This document shows positions 15,309-25,067 of a stretch of 35,907 bases of DNA, in pieces; position 1 is the first letter of the stretch, and each line of letters starts with the position of its first letter. This stretch comes from a virus, in the IMG/VR virus record IMGVR_UViG_3300043640_000199, positions 1 to 35,907 of that record; one strand, written 5' to 3'. Made by a program: the position numbers and the translations under genes. The notes beneath the pieces were generated by a model, which saw nothing but the letters and a program-made list of their open reading frames with translations, was not told the DNA's origin and did no database searches.

Positions 15309-15593
15309 TCACCTTCCTAATAGTGATTGTCTGATTCCTGCTGCTAGGTCTTGCATCGCTTTTGCACGTGCTCCCGTCATCTCTGATTGGGTGTGCCTTA
15401 GATCTTTTGCCGTATCGTGTTCACGATTCAATGCGTCACTCAAAAGATCAGCGAAAGTTTTTCTCTTCTGCTCTTTCGCTTTTTTCTTTTCTGCTGCTGC
15501 TTGTGCCCTGGCTCCCATAAAAGAAGCTCCCCCCTGGGCTGCCTGAGCTGCTGCCATCATTGCAGCAGCTGACATAGATATGGGTTCTGCCAT
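15309..15593 (-). CDS. alanine-rich small helical protein
   Basis: The 94-residue product has an alanine/methionine-rich N-terminal helix with GGASFMGARAQ and then charged helices (KKKAKEQKRKTFADLLSDAL). Its composition matches the small ejection-type protein at 9844. AAGGA lies upstream. It is probably an internal virion or assembly protein. Confidence 0.5.
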   Translation of the reverse strand: MAEPISMSAAAMMAAAQAAQGGASFMGARAQAAAEKKKAKEQKRKTFADLLSDALNREHDTAKDLRHTQSEMTGARAKAMQDLAAGIRQSLLGR

Positions 15594-15605
15594 TGTTCCC
15601 GTCCT

Positions 15606-15785
15606 TTAAATTTTTGGAGTTAAAGGAATATTTAATGGAACTTCTATTACGGGTTTTACATCCGCTGTTGTAGCAGGCGCACTATCCACGACATCATCAG
15701 CAGTTCCATGTGTATCTGTCATAATCATGCTCAAGGTGCAAGACTGTAAAAGAAATAAAAAACTCAAAACTGATATTACTCGCAT
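15606..15785 (-). CDS. short lipoprotein, possible outer spanin
   Basis: I found this 59-residue gene by translating the gap. Its start overlaps the previous stop by ten bases and AGGAG lies seven bases upstream. The N-terminus is a lipoprotein signal: arginine at position 2, a hydrophobic core (VISVLSFLFLL), then LLQSC with Cys16. The mature part is short and proline/valine/threonine-rich with several acidic residues. Small proline-rich lipoproteins are typical of Rz1-like outer spanins, but no inner partner is adjacent. It could instead be an exclusion or virion-anchoring lipoprotein. Confidence 0.62.
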   Translation of the reverse strand: MRVISVLSFLFLLQSCTLSMIMTDTHGTADDVVDSAPATTADVKPVIEVPLNIPLTPKI

Positions 15786-16195
15786 TTTACAACTCCTAAT
15801 TTAGATTCAATTTTTTCTTTATCTAAACCTGACGCTATAACCAACTCATCTAATGCGGTATTAAATAAATCTGGCTTTTCTGCTTTCATCGCAAGAAGCT
15901 CTTTAATATTTATCTCAGAGATGAAAACATCACCGCTCTTAGCTTTCTCTTCGACCATTTTTTGAATATCCGTCCAAGTAAACGCTACGCGATGCGATTG
16001 GATTCCGATATACTGAGATTCCATCCCTTCGATAGTCAATTTGACTCGATTAAATTCAATTTGGTGATAGAGATGCGGAACACCCTCAGTCATGCAAATA
16101 TTAATTAATCGCCCACAATTGTGATCAAAATCATAACAAATCTTTTTATCTGGAAATGATTTATTGATCATTTCTTGCAATTCTATTAAGTCCAT
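15776..16195 (-). CDS. hypothetical 139-residue protein
   Basis: This is a soluble protein with no membrane segment, with HNCGRLINICMTEGVPHLYHQIEF in the middle and an acidic helical C-terminal part. I recognise no family. Its start shares a TAATG overlap with the previous stop and GAGGTG lies upstream. Its end overlaps the lipoprotein start, so the two are translationally coupled. Confidence 0.55.
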   Translation of the reverse strand: MDLIELQEMINKSFPDKKICYDFDHNCGRLINICMTEGVPHLYHQIEFNRVKLTIEGMESQYIGIQSHRVAFTWTDIQKMVEEKAKSGDVFISEINIKELLAMKAEKPDLFNTALDELVIASGLDKEKIESKLGVVKCE

Positions 16196-16704
16196 TAGTC
16201 CACCTCGTAAAAACCGTTAATAAAATATGAGCCTGTTGCTGAAACCGCAAATGCTCCTTGAGCGCCTGTAGTCAAATTGTAATTAAAAAAATTCACTACT
16301 GTAGAGTTTAACGCGATTCTTGCTTGGGGAATCGTTCCAGCTCCCGACGCAAGAGTGTTCGAAACAACTCCCCATTGCGTCTCTAAAGCCCACTGAAGAT
16401 TTGCATTTACACCCGTTAAATTTGCAGAAGTGAAAGGGAGCCCAATAGCAGTCAAATTACCAGCTGCTCCAGCTAGCGCATTCCATGAATGCAAAATTGA
16501 AATCCACACGCGCTTACCGATTCTTTCAAAACGCGCTACTGAACCATTCGCATTATAAGACGGTGTTCCAGCTGCACCAGATCCGCCGACGTTACAAGCA
16601 AAAGTGCCTCTTTGATAGAAGTTCAAGCGATCTTCAGCTGCGGGAGTTGCAGAAAAAGTGAGGCTATTTGCTGAAAAATCCCCATTCAAAAATCCTAATG
16701 ACAT
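16195..16704 (-). CDS. beta-rich fibre-like protein
   Basis: The 169-residue product resembles the distal domain of phage fibres: NFYQRGTFACNVG, then ARFERIGKRVWISILHSW, then a terminal strand GSYFINGFYEVD. Such domains usually trimerise and touch the host surface. It lies just after the large repeat fibre and could be its tip or chaperone. AGGT is found eight bases before the start. Confidence 0.6.
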   Translation of the reverse strand: MSLGFLNGDFSANSLTFSATPAAEDRLNFYQRGTFACNVGGSGAAGTPSYNANGSVARFERIGKRVWISILHSWNALAGAAGNLTAIGLPFTSANLTGVNANLQWALETQWGVVSNTLASGAGTIPQARIALNSTVVNFFNYNLTTGAQGAFAVSATGSYFINGFYEVD

Positions 16705-16746
16705 TTATTACCTATTCTTTGATTAGTTAATTTCATGCGACTCACC

Positions 16747-16998
16747 TTAGTTTGCAGGAATTTTTCCCGCGTCTCTTTTAACTTTTCTAATGGCTTTGCA
16801 AAGAGGGCTACAGTATTTTTTAGTTTCAAAAAACGTTCTTTCGACCTCTGTGCCACATTCAACGCATTTAAATTTCCGTTTAGTGCCTTTTCTCTTTCCA
16901 TTGCTGTGCATTGAGCTTTTACATAAAAAGCAAAACATCTGGCGGTTGTTCTTTTTTTCAAAAGACCCTTTACAAATTTTACAAATAAAATGGCGCAT
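16747..16998 (-). CDS. small zinc-finger protein with three Cys pairs
   Basis: The 83-residue protein has CKIC, CFLC, CVEC and CSPLC pairs, spaced as in two zinc ribbons, in a highly basic background. AAGGGG lies five bases upstream of the start. It is likely a DNA- or RNA-binding protein. It is an unusual passenger among fibre genes, and a similar small zinc protein lies at 14612. No catalytic motif is present. Confidence 0.62.
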   Translation of the reverse strand: MRHFICKICKGSFEKKNNRQMFCFLCKSSMHSNGKRKGTKRKFKCVECGTEVERTFFETKKYCSPLCKAIRKVKRDAGKIPAN

Positions 16999-17066
16999 AA
17001 AAACCCCTTTAGGTACTGGCTACATTTTTTAATAGATGATACCTTGGAATAATCTATAGGAAAAAT

Positions 17067-17156
17067 ATGACACCCAAACAAACGCTCACCATCATCCTTG
17101 TAAATCTGATAATTATCGGTCTTCTAGCCACCGTATTTATTGTTTTTGCTATATGA
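17067..17156 (+). CDS. 29-residue single-helix membrane peptide, antisense to late operon
   Basis: On the plus strand an ATG at 17067 has AGGA with a 5-6 base spacer and opens 29 codons. The product is MTPKQ followed by about 23 hydrophobic residues (isoleucine, leucine, valine), a textbook single membrane helix. All neighbouring genes lie on the minus strand. Its stop overlaps the end of the repeat-fibre gene by 8 bases. It could be a holin-like peptide or a type I toxin-like peptide, both inferred from shape only. Confidence 0.45.
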   Translation: MTPKQTLTIILVNLIIIGLLATVFIVFAI

Positions 17157-19254
17157 ACTCTGTAATTTTCATAAACCCACCGCCACCAGGTAATCCAGCG
17201 CTTGCAGCAGCAGATGCCAAAATTGCTTTTCCTGCTCCTCCGCACCCAAATCCAGCAGTTGAGCCAAAATTCACGGCTCGTCCTCCAAAAACTGTTGACC
17301 CACCCTGACCAGGAATATTAAGAGCTGCTGCAACTGAAGCAAAACTTGATCCTCCGCCTTCAGCACTCATATTAAACCCACCCGTCGGAGAACCTAATCC
17401 CCCAGCTCCCCCGCCAGATGAAACAGAAGTTGCAGAAGGGGCAGCAGATCCATTTCCACCTCCACCACCTGTCGAGGTTAGTAGAGCGCCTAAAGATGTT
17501 GCTCCACCAGCAGTTCCAGTTGCACCCGTATTTAAGCCAGCAGCCCCTCCGCCTCCAATAGTAACTGTTTGGGATGCGCCAATTGTTGCAGCACTAAAAA
17601 CCCCAATGTTATATCCTCCAGCGCCTCCAGCTCCTGACGCATTACATTGTCCAGCAGCCGTTGCAGTCACTCCTCCAGAACCACCCCCTCCAGACACTTG
17701 TTCCACAATGCAATATTTCATATTTGCAGTAGGCGTATAAGTCCCAGAAGCAGTGAAATATTGGATGTTTACAGTTGTGAATCCACTACTAGTCGGAGCT
17801 GCCCAAGTCCCGTCTCCTCTCCAAAAAGTTGAAGAAGAAGCCGATGTTCCGCTATTTAAATTCGCAACAGGAAGATTTCCAGTCACTCCATCCGCTAAAT
17901 TAACTTGTGCCCAAGCGGGGTTATTGGTCGTTCCAGTATTGGATAAATACCTAGTTGCGGTTGTGTTTTTTGCAAGCTTCGATAAAGTATTGGCTGCTGA
18001 CGCATAAAGGATATCGCCCTGTGCATATGTGGTTTGATTAGTACCACCATGAGTTTCATCAATTGCCGTACCATTCCAGACTCCAGTCGTGATTGTCCCT
18101 AGAGTTGTCAGCGACGTTTGCCCTACATAAGTTGCTGCAATATCAATGACAGGAGTTGCGCCACCTGTTGAAGTGACCCTATTTGTTGTCCCCGATACTG
18201 AAGTCACTGTTCCCGATGTTGCGGGAGCAGCCCATGTCGGAACACCTCCTGCCAATGTCAGAACGTTTGTGTTTGATCCAGCTGTCAGCTTTGATAATGT
18301 ATTAACTCCAGAGGCGTATAGAATGTCCCCAACCGCATAAGTTGTTTGACTTGTCCCGCCTTTAGTCGCTGCGATAGCCGTCCCGCTCCACACTCCTGTC
18401 GTAACAGTGCCAAGAGTTGTGATTGACGTTTGACCTACATAGTTGACCGAAATATCAATAACAGGAGTTGCGCCACCTGTTGAAGTGACCCTATTGGTTG
18501 TCCCCGACACTGAAGTCACTGTTCCCGATGTTGCGGGAGCAGCCCATGTCGGAACACCTCCTGCCAATGTCAGAATATTTGTGTTTGATCCAGCTGCCAG
18601 CTTTGATAATGTATTAACTCCAGAGGCGTATAGAATGTCCCCAACCGCATAAGTTGTTTGGTTTGTTCCACCTTTAGTCTCGACGATAGCCGTCCCGCTC
18701 CATACACCTGTAGTGATTGTCCCAAGCGTTGTAATGGACGTTTGTCCCACATAGTTGACGGAAATATCAATGACGGGAGTTGCGCCACCTGTTGAAGTGA
18801 TTCTGTTTGTTGTCCCAGAAACGCTTGTCACTGTTCCAGTAGAGGATGCAACCCATGAAGGAGCTCCCCCTGTTGTAGCGCCCAAAACCTGACCCGTCAC
18901 GCCATTTGCAAGCCAAGAAGGAACCCCTGTTCCACTTGAAATCAAAACCCCAAAATTTCCAGCAGTTATAGCTCCCACTGTATTATTGGCAGATGAATAT
19001 AAAATTTGGTTGATGGTGGTACTAGATGGATAAGTAGCCGTACTATAAGACGGATCTGAGGACGCGCCATTGGATTGAAATATTTGACCCGTTGATCCAA
19101 CGGCCGAAGCTACAAAAGCACTTGCTCCTTTAGCGATTAAAACCCCGTGATCTGTCAATCCTGATAATGTTCCAATAGCTGCAAAAGTAGGCGAAGAAAG
19201 ATTTCCTGTGCCGATTAATGTTCTTCCTGCGGGAGCCGTTCCAACGTTAGCCAT
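17149..19254 (-). CDS. large repeat tail fibre / adhesin with glycine-rich tip
   Basis: The 701-residue fibre has an N-terminal domain (1-140) and then three tandem units of 104 residues (141-452). Each unit contains [29 protein letters not shown] and GDILYAS. A bridging segment with [11 protein letters not shown] and a C-terminal part (about 510-690) rich in glycine clusters such as GGGGSGGVT follow. Similar glycine-rich tips are seen in phage adhesins that bind host surface polymers. AGGAG lies upstream of the start. The DNA repeats are nearly identical. Confidence 0.8.
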   Translation of the reverse strand: MANVGTAPAGRTLIGTGNLSSPTFAAIGTLSGLTDHGVLIAKGASAFVASAVGSTGQIFQSNGASSDPSYSTATYPSSTTINQILYSSANNTVGAITAGNFGVLISSGTGVPSWLANGVTGQVLGATTGGAPSWVASSTGTVTSVSGTTNRITSTGGATPVIDISVNYVGQTSITTLGTITTGVWSGTAIVETKGGTNQTTYAVGDILYASGVNTLSKLAAGSNTNILTLAGGVPTWAAPATSGTVTSVSGTTNRVTSTGGATPVIDISVNYVGQTSITTLGTVTTGVWSGTAIAATKGGTSQTTYAVGDILYASGVNTLSKLTAGSNTNVLTLAGGVPTWAAPATSGTVTSVSGTTNRVTSTGGATPVIDIAATYVGQTSLTTLGTITTGVWNGTAIDETHGGTNQTTYAQGDILYASAANTLSKLAKNTTATRYLSNTGTTNNPAWAQVNLADGVTGNLPVANLNSGTSASSSTFWRGDGTWAAPTSSGFTTVNIQYFTASGTYTPTANMKYCIVEQVSGGGGSGGVTATAAGQCNASGAGGAGGYNIGVFSAATIGASQTVTIGGGGAAGLNTGATGTAGGATSLGALLTSTGGGGGNGSAAPSATSVSSGGGAGGLGSPTGGFNMSAEGGGSSFASVAAALNIPGQGGSTVFGGRAVNFGSTAGFGCGGAGKAILASAAASAGLPGGGGFMKITEFI
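17899..18834 (-). repeat. three tandem 312-bp repeats in the fibre gene
   Basis: Units lie at 18834-18523, 18522-18211 and 18210-17899. The boundary sequence GGAGTTGCG recurs exactly 312 bases apart (18152, 18464, 18776). Units one and two are nearly identical at DNA level over long stretches; the third diverges in its second half. Such repeats change number by recombination. Confidence 0.85.
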
Positions 19255-19262
19255 TATTACTC

Positions 19263-19802
19263 CTAAAATGTTTCGTATGTAGTGCCATTAAACAACATTT
19301 CCAACGATTCGTAGTTGTCGGTAAATGTCACTGTAGTGGCTCCATCAATCGTGACAGCCCCACCAACCGTAGTAATATTAATTGGATTTGTTCCCGCGAT
19401 CCCAACTCTATCCTTAACAATCAACTCCCTTTTGCTCGTTGTTGTATTAGGAAGTCGAATCGTGATAGCACCAGCTGTCGCATCACAAGATAGAAAATAA
19501 TCCGTCGCTAAAACGGTATAGGGAGACATAGCTGTTGTCACATTCGTGTAAGCTAGCCCGATCACTTGAGTAGGAAGTGTAACAACCCCCTTTTGCAAAG
19601 TTGTGGCATCAGCTACAGTGATTTCTTCTGTGTACGTTCCAGGAGTGCCATTTACAGAAACCCCTTGAGCTCCGTCCCCTACAAGATTAACAGTAAATGT
19701 AACTGGGTTTGCACCGACAGCGCCCCCTGTATCCCCTTGAAAAAATTGAACGTCTGGAGTCCCAGGCGATGAACTAGAATCTAAAAGTGTGACGTTGCTC
19801 AT
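19263..19802 (-). CDS. fibre- or head-associated beta protein
   Basis: The 179-residue product has a C-terminal domain with [25 protein letters not shown] and later [13 protein letters not shown]. This short beta domain is often found at the ends of phage fibres and capsid decoration proteins. Its start overlaps the stop of the previous gene (ATGA) and it precedes the repeat fibre by nine bases. Confidence 0.65.
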   Translation of the reverse strand: MSNVTLLDSSSSPGTPDVQFFQGDTGGAVGANPVTFTVNLVGDGAQGVSVNGTPGTYTEEITVADATTLQKGVVTLPTQVIGLAYTNVTTAMSPYTVLATDYFLSCDATAGAITIRLPNTTTSKRELIVKDRVGIAGTNPINITTVGGAVTIDGATTVTFTDNYESLEMLFNGTTYETF

Positions 19803-20122
19803 ACGTATTCAACCTCCACCCAAAAATCGCCCGCTGGAGCCCCAGGAGCTGCGACCCATTTTAAATAGTATTGGACTCCGTACCCTTCCACTGCATCATC
19901 AGTTTTATAATCTAAAATCCGCGCGCTCATGGCAGGAAATCTCTTCTCATTTCTTGAGAGATCTTTAGTAAGGTAAACATCCCCATTTGTCATATTGTGA
20001 ATGGTAATGACATAAGCCCTATGCTCTAGGGGAGTACCCAGTGCAGCATAGGACGTTGTGATGCTAGCTGAGGCAACTTCTCTAATTGCTTCATTTTTTA
20101 TATAATTTCCACTATTAGACAT
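19799..20122 (-). CDS. small head/tail structural protein
   Basis: The 107-residue beta-rich protein (ITTSYAALGTPLEHRAYVITIHNMTNGDVYLT) has a strand pattern similar to small head-stabilising or adaptor proteins. GGGGGG lies upstream as an unusual G-rich ribosome site. It lies between the capsid-proximal gene at 20136 and the fibre-associated gene. Confidence 0.55.
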   Translation of the reverse strand: MSNSGNYIKNEAIREVASASITTSYAALGTPLEHRAYVITIHNMTNGDVYLTKDLSRNEKRFPAMSARILDYKTDDAVEGYGVQYYLKWVAAPGAPAGDFWVEVEYV

Positions 20123-20135
20123 AGTTGCCCCCCTA

Positions 20136-20510
20136 TTAGGTCACATATTGTTTTGTTCTAAACTCGATGACATAGACATAAAAGTCCTGGTCAGCAAGTG
20201 TCGCTGTATCGTCATCCCGCTCCGTACCAGTCAACGTAAAGCCCGTCACAAAATCCCCGTCAAGGGTTGGAGTGACAAGAGCAGATCCGTTGGCTGTTAA
20301 AGGCTGAACAAAAATATAAGCGTCAACCATCGATGCTTTGAATAGCACCGTTTGAACGTTTGCAGCGTCTTTGATGTCCGCGAGCATTTTCCCGCGTCCA
20401 TCTAGTCCAGCACTTGCAAAAGCCGTTGTGACTGCTGACCCGTCAATCTTAAAGACGTGTAGCATCGACCCGCCCTGATCAAAAAAAACAGGAAATGAGT
20501 TCTTTGACAT
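20136..20510 (-). CDS. small capsid decoration-type protein
   Basis: The 124-residue beta-rich product directly follows the major capsid gene with ten bases between. It has FPVFFDQGGSMLHVFKIDG and an end YVYVIEFRTKQYV. Small beta proteins in this place are commonly capsid-stabilising or decoration proteins. GGGGGAAG lies upstream. Confidence 0.55.
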   Translation of the reverse strand: MSKNSFPVFFDQGGSMLHVFKIDGSAVTTAFASAGLDGRGKMLADIKDAANVQTVLFKASMVDAYIFVQPLTANGSALVTPTLDGDFVTGFTLTGTERDDDTATLADQDFYVYVIEFRTKQYVT

Positions 20511-20520
20511 ATCTTCCCCC

Positions 20521-21765
20521 TTATGAAGTCGCTAAGTTGTTGATAACGCCTAGGAAGGTTGGAGGTATGTACAGATTTCCATAAGTGCTATAGAACATTG
20601 CAAAGCTGTCTAATGGAGTTCCTGAAACTTGCATTGGAAAGAAGATTGAATCCCCGTTCTCAATGAATCCACCGCACTGTTCACCGTTTGCAACTGTATC
20701 TGGACGCAATTCTAGAGAAACCTTGTTTCTGTTTATCGCGTAAACTCTGTCTTCTTCCATCCATGGTGACCAGTGGATGCGGATGATACGACCGTTTAGT
20801 TTGATAGCAGCAACTTGGCTTCCTGCTTCTCTATCGGGAGCTGATGTCGGCTCTACATAGATGATCGATTTTTGATCTTCTGAGTTTTCAAACAACTTAA
20901 GAGCTGTTGCAGAGAAGATATAATCAGTCGGCAAAACTCCACGAGTCTGAAATCTCATTTTTTGATCGAGATCACGGAAAAGAGCAAGGTTTGGAGCAGA
21001 TCCTAGAGCATCGATTCTTGACGCTTCCCATCTGTAACCAACTGGAACGCCATAAAGGGAACCAGAAGTTGCATCTGCAACGCCTTTTAGCCCCATCATT
21101 TCCTGGTCTTTTGACTTTTGCTTGTAGATATTTTGAGCTGCAAGAGGAACGTCTGCACCATTTTGTCTGATGACTCGGATCACTCTTGTTGTCAAATTGA
21201 TATCTGTAATCAAAAATAGTGAAGTACCGCTTGCAATGTTTAGTAAGTCTTTTAGAATCCAGTTAGCTTCGATAAACGTAGCTGCTGTGATCAAAAGGCT
21301 ATAATCGCCAGGAGCGTTTGTTGTGACTGTTTGAATCACACCCAAAGAGCCTGTTCCGTCTCCAAAATACTGACGTGCAATCTGTCCAGAAAATGACTCT
21401 TTAAGAATTTGCATAGAGAGTTCTGTTGCATCTTCAAATGCCCCTAAATTCGTTCCCGCTCTTCGAGCTGCTTTCATAGATTGATTATCTAAAACAGTCG
21501 TAGAGTAGATCGATTTAGCGTAAAGCTCTGGCTGAATGATCGAAGCTGTTGAGCTTGCAGGGAGCGAGCCAGAAGATTGACCGCCACCGTAATCTTGCAA
21601 TTGAGCCATTACTAATTTATTACCGTTAAATTTCGTATTCTTGCGAATAGTTCCAATTAACTGTCTGTTATCCCATCCCGCTGCATCGACTTCAAATCCA
21701 CCGTAACTTGTTTGGTATAGATTCGATAAGTCAGCAATGCTTAATTGTTGTACAACTGAGCTCAT
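20521..21765 (-). CDS. major capsid protein
   Basis: The 414-residue protein lies between a scaffold-type gene and small head proteins, in the order typical of tailed phages. The sequence suits an HK97-fold capsid protein: an N-terminal arm, a long helix region (ELSMQILKESFSGQIARQYFGDG), a middle with KSKDQEMMGLKGVADATSG and a C-terminal axial domain with GRIIRIHWSPWMEEDRVYAIN. AGGTAA precedes the start. The fold is inferred; I see no clear P22 gp5 signature. Confidence 0.78.
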   Translation of the reverse strand: MSSVVQQLSIADLSNLYQTSYGGFEVDAAGWDNRQLIGTIRKNTKFNGNKLVMAQLQDYGGGQSSGSLPASSTASIIQPELYAKSIYSTTVLDNQSMKAARRAGTNLGAFEDATELSMQILKESFSGQIARQYFGDGTGSLGVIQTVTTNAPGDYSLLITAATFIEANWILKDLLNIASGTSLFLITDINLTTRVIRVIRQNGADVPLAAQNIYKQKSKDQEMMGLKGVADATSGSLYGVPVGYRWEASRIDALGSAPNLALFRDLDQKMRFQTRGVLPTDYIFSATALKLFENSEDQKSIIYVEPTSAPDREAGSQVAAIKLNGRIIRIHWSPWMEEDRVYAINRNKVSLELRPDTVANGEQCGGFIENGDSIFFPMQVSGTPLDSFAMFYSTYGNLYIPPTFLGVINNLATS

Positions 21766-21772
21766 GATTTAC

Positions 21773-22864
21773 CTATTTCTTTTGTAATTGTTGTTTCTTC
21801 TTATTTTCGATCTGGTGCTTAAGTGCTTGAAACGGTGTCATTCTTGAGTAATCAGGATTTGAGCTTGTTGTTTTGCCCCTTGATCCAGATATCCACGGCC
21901 TTTGTTTTTTAGAAAGGCGCTCTGATGCCTGTGTTTTTTGCACCGAACCCAGCACACCTTTTGCGACATCTTCAAGATCCCGCTCATCAAAATCTGGGTT
22001 CTGTTTTAAGAGATTCGACAACTCAAAGACTAGGGGATCACGAGGGGATATGCCAGAATCATACTTTCGCAAGGCTTCGTGAGAAGCTTTTTGCATTTCG
22101 ATTTCTTCGGCTAAATCCCCAATCCTTGCGATGAGGTCTTCCTCGTTTTTGACTGTTGCAGCTAGTACGGGATTGCTCAGTATTTGTTGTCCGAATTTGA
22201 AAATTTTCTCATCGGGTAAACCTGTCTCTTCGATTAGCTCCTGCTTTAATTTCGCAAGATTCTGCATTTGCTCGGCCTCAGTCACACGGCCATTGGCCTC
22301 TTTCAATTCTTTTTCAAGCAAGTAGGCTTTTCTGGCATTCGGATCCATTTGGGCTACTGATTGCGCTTGTTTTCCTAGGCTTGCTATAAATTCATCAAAA
22401 TTAGCTTCAGGATCGACCGCTTGAACGGATTTAAAGACTTTCTTTAAAGCGTTAAACGGATCTTCCTTGTAGGACTTACTAAATTCTTTATATGGATCGA
22501 GAAGGCTCTTTTTCTCTTCTGCAATCTGTCGCATTCTATTTCTAACTGCTATCCCGCCCGCTGCTGCATCTCGCATTTGCTTCATAGTCATTTTGACAGG
22601 GCGTTTATCTGCTAAAAATTCAAATTCCGCATCTTCATCTATTTCAAAGTTTTCTTCGCCTTTGGTGAAACGGAAAGTTTTCCCTTTTCTTTGATTTTCA
22701 TCTTGAGATCGGGTAGATCTTTCGTCTCCATCTTGCCGAATGTCTTCGTTAGTTTGGCCTTGGCGGTTTGTACTCTCTTGGTTTTTAGAGTCATTTTCTT
22801 TGTCTGCCTGTTTTTCTAGTATTTGTTGATTTAGCGATTCATAGGCCGTCATATTTTCTGTCAT
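21773..22864 (-). CDS. scaffold protein
   Basis: The 363-residue protein has an acidic disordered N-terminus, coiled coils in the middle (EKELKEANGRVTEAEQMQNLAKLK) and a basic C-terminal helix (FQALKHQIENKKKQQLQKK). It sits between portal and capsid genes, where scaffolds lie. Such proteins guide procapsid assembly and leave; the basic C-terminal helix is the usual contact with the capsid protein. Confidence 0.72.
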   Translation of the reverse strand: MTENMTAYESLNQQILEKQADKENDSKNQESTNRQGQTNEDIRQDGDERSTRSQDENQRKGKTFRFTKGEENFEIDEDAEFEFLADKRPVKMTMKQMRDAAAGGIAVRNRMRQIAEEKKSLLDPYKEFSKSYKEDPFNALKKVFKSVQAVDPEANFDEFIASLGKQAQSVAQMDPNARKAYLLEKELKEANGRVTEAEQMQNLAKLKQELIEETGLPDEKIFKFGQQILSNPVLAATVKNEEDLIARIGDLAEEIEMQKASHEALRKYDSGISPRDPLVFELSNLLKQNPDFDERDLEDVAKGVLGSVQKTQASERLSKKQRPWISGSRGKTTSSNPDYSRMTPFQALKHQIENKKKQQLQKK

Positions 22865-22874
22865 TCCAAATTTC

Positions 22875-25067
22875 CTATACGGGGCTAAGTTGGTTTATTT
22901 CGTTCATTTGCTCTTGAGGGATTTCCTGTTGGGATCCCTCATCTTGATTAAATGGTGGAGTTTCCATATCTTCTGTCGGGACAGAGTTTACATCTGGAAC
23001 CCCACCAAGCTCTTCGCCTTCCATGGGAGGCATAATTTGTTTCGGCTCATTTGTCGGAGTAGCTGTATAAAACATCGGAAATTGCCGAAGATTAGCTAAT
23101 CTGGCAGCGAATGTCTGGCTCTCCGAGGCTTGCTCAAACATCAATTTTTCCGTGGCTGTCACATGACGCTCAAAAATCTCTTGTACTTCTGGAGGAGCTA
23201 ACTTGAATTCCTGCCCTTGCATTGGAATTCTATGCGAATCCCAGTGAGTGATAAGATCCTCATATCTCGCTGGAGCAAGAACGGGCACACCTGAAAGCAT
23301 GTCCTCGTTTTCAGCTTCAGCCGAATTGACGGCTGTAGTAATTGCATTTTCAAATTTATCTGAATCAGAAAGGCCAAGCATGTCGATAAAAGTCTCATCC
23401 TGCATAAGTCCTGGAAACTCACGCTTAATCGTCATCATGAGCTGAGTCCTTGCAGCCTTAGAATTTGCAAGGTTACCTGTTGTCGTGATCTTGATATCGT
23501 ATGAGCGATTGAGGTTATCAGGATCAAAAAATCGAAGGCTGAATTTGTTATTCTTCCCAACAATTTTAATTAATCGCCCGTCATCCTCATCGTAATTATC
23601 CCGTCCTAGGGAAATCAAAATTCTGTAAAGATGCTCAATGCACTTGATATGCTGTTTGATATCTGGAGCTGCAAGCTGCACACGCTGATCTTCAAAATGC
23701 TGGAGAGCAATAAAGCTATCTAGCTGAGAGTTTGGAGTCTGACCCCGAACCGTCGGCATCTGCATCCCAAGCTCAATAATGTTTTGCTTGAGATCTTCAC
23801 GAAATTTAAAAATCGAGGAGTTATTTGTAATGGGAGTCTCAATGGACGGCTTGTGATTGCCTTTCCATTCCATCACGACAATACCAAGTTCCATCCGTTG
23901 CGCATCGACCCCTGATGTCTCGTGAATAAAAATCTTGGGAGATTCAGCTTCCAAGTTTCCATAAATCTGATTTGTCAAACGGTTATAGCCATTGACAGCT
24001 GGGCGCAAGTTTCTAAAAAGGATTGGAAATCCTCTAGACCCGATTCCAAGCTCCAGATCTTTAAAAAAGACTAAAGGAAGTGTTTTGGTTTCGACTAGAG
24101 ACGGCATACTTTTTGCAAGAGTTTCATCCAATAAAATTTCATTTTCCGTGCATATAATCTTAGCTCCATCTTCTAAGAATTCATGGCTCTTATGGAAAAA
24201 ATAAAAAACTTTAGTATGGTTTGAACTGCCCTTTATCGTATTTGAACCCGCGTCATATTTTTGAGATTGCGAGTTTGGAGTCTCAACAAATTGAACGCCT
24301 TTGTATTTCTTTTTTAAATACTCGGTTTCTTCATACTCGATATAATAAAACCAGTTTGAATCCTCAAACCTTTGCTTTGGATCAATCCCGACATCAAACG
24401 GCATCGGATTCTTGAGGTCGATATCTCCCTGTCTGAGATGCTTCCGCACTTTGACAGTCTGACCGAGTTCATCTACAACTTCATTTCCGTCTTCGTCGAC
24501 ATAATCTAACTCCTCACCCGAAAATTTCTTTGCATCGGGTAAGATGTCGCCCTTTTCTGGATCCCAAATTGGTACAACAAAAGCCTCACCAAAGATTTTT
24601 TGCTGGATGCTCCACTTGATTCTCTGGATATCGGTATCCAGATCGTAGTTCATCGATGCAAGCCAATCTTTTGTAATTTTGGCAGAGATCTTATCTTTGT
24701 AATCTTCATTGTTCGGTAAAACTTGCGGAACCAATTCGTTTGAAACAATCAACGAAACCTGATCCATCACCACCCGATAAAACTCATTAATGATGATGCT
24801 ATCGGGAGCGTTGTTTAACATGCCTTGCTGAACAAAAGAAGCGACATAAGGGGAGGTGAAATTTGGAGAAACAAATGTATTTAAAAATGCAGCTAGATTG
24901 TTTTTCTGTTCTGTAAAAAGTGGCTGATAATAATCATTTAGTTTCGTATCGGCTTCTCTAATCCAATCTAAAACATCCTGTGGTGATTTTCTATCTAAAC
25001 AGTAAAAAGGGCGAATATAAGGAATTTCTCGACCGCGAAGGAGTTTTTGAGCGCTGTCATTGATCAT
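22875..25067 (-). CDS. portal protein
   Basis: The 730-residue protein has the size of the P22-type portal (about 725). Features include an N-terminal helical region, SIQQKIFGEAFVVPIWDPEKGD, YRLTNQI-type sequence at AVNGYNRLTNQIYGNLEAESPK, and a C-terminal acidic-glutamine tail (QDEGSQQEIPQEQM) that could be the barrel. It is the dodecameric DNA gate of the head. It overlaps the preceding gene (ATGA) and is followed by scaffold and capsid genes. Confidence 0.8.
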   Translation of the reverse strand: MINDSAQKLLRGREIPYIRPFYCLDRKSPQDVLDWIREADTKLNDYYQPLFTEQKNNLAAFLNTFVSPNFTSPYVASFVQQGMLNNAPDSIIINEFYRVVMDQVSLIVSNELVPQVLPNNEDYKDKISAKITKDWLASMNYDLDTDIQRIKWSIQQKIFGEAFVVPIWDPEKGDILPDAKKFSGEELDYVDEDGNEVVDELGQTVKVRKHLRQGDIDLKNPMPFDVGIDPKQRFEDSNWFYYIEYEETEYLKKKYKGVQFVETPNSQSQKYDAGSNTIKGSSNHTKVFYFFHKSHEFLEDGAKIICTENEILLDETLAKSMPSLVETKTLPLVFFKDLELGIGSRGFPILFRNLRPAVNGYNRLTNQIYGNLEAESPKIFIHETSGVDAQRMELGIVVMEWKGNHKPSIETPITNNSSIFKFREDLKQNIIELGMQMPTVRGQTPNSQLDSFIALQHFEDQRVQLAAPDIKQHIKCIEHLYRILISLGRDNYDEDDGRLIKIVGKNNKFSLRFFDPDNLNRSYDIKITTTGNLANSKAARTQLMMTIKREFPGLMQDETFIDMLGLSDSDKFENAITTAVNSAEAENEDMLSGVPVLAPARYEDLITHWDSHRIPMQGQEFKLAPPEVQEIFERHVTATEKLMFEQASESQTFAARLANLRQFPMFYTATPTNEPKQIMPPMEGEELGGVPDVNSVPTEDMETPPFNQDEGSQQEIPQEQMNEINQLSPV

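Noticed and set aside
17054-17245. 63-codon minus-strand frame over the end of the fibre gene
   Set aside because: Arginine/tryptophan-rich translation of glycine codons in another frame; the plus-strand 29-codon frame there is better supported.
17899-18834. CRISPR or transposon repeats
   Set aside because: Repeats are 312-bp, in coding frame, and encode a fibre domain.
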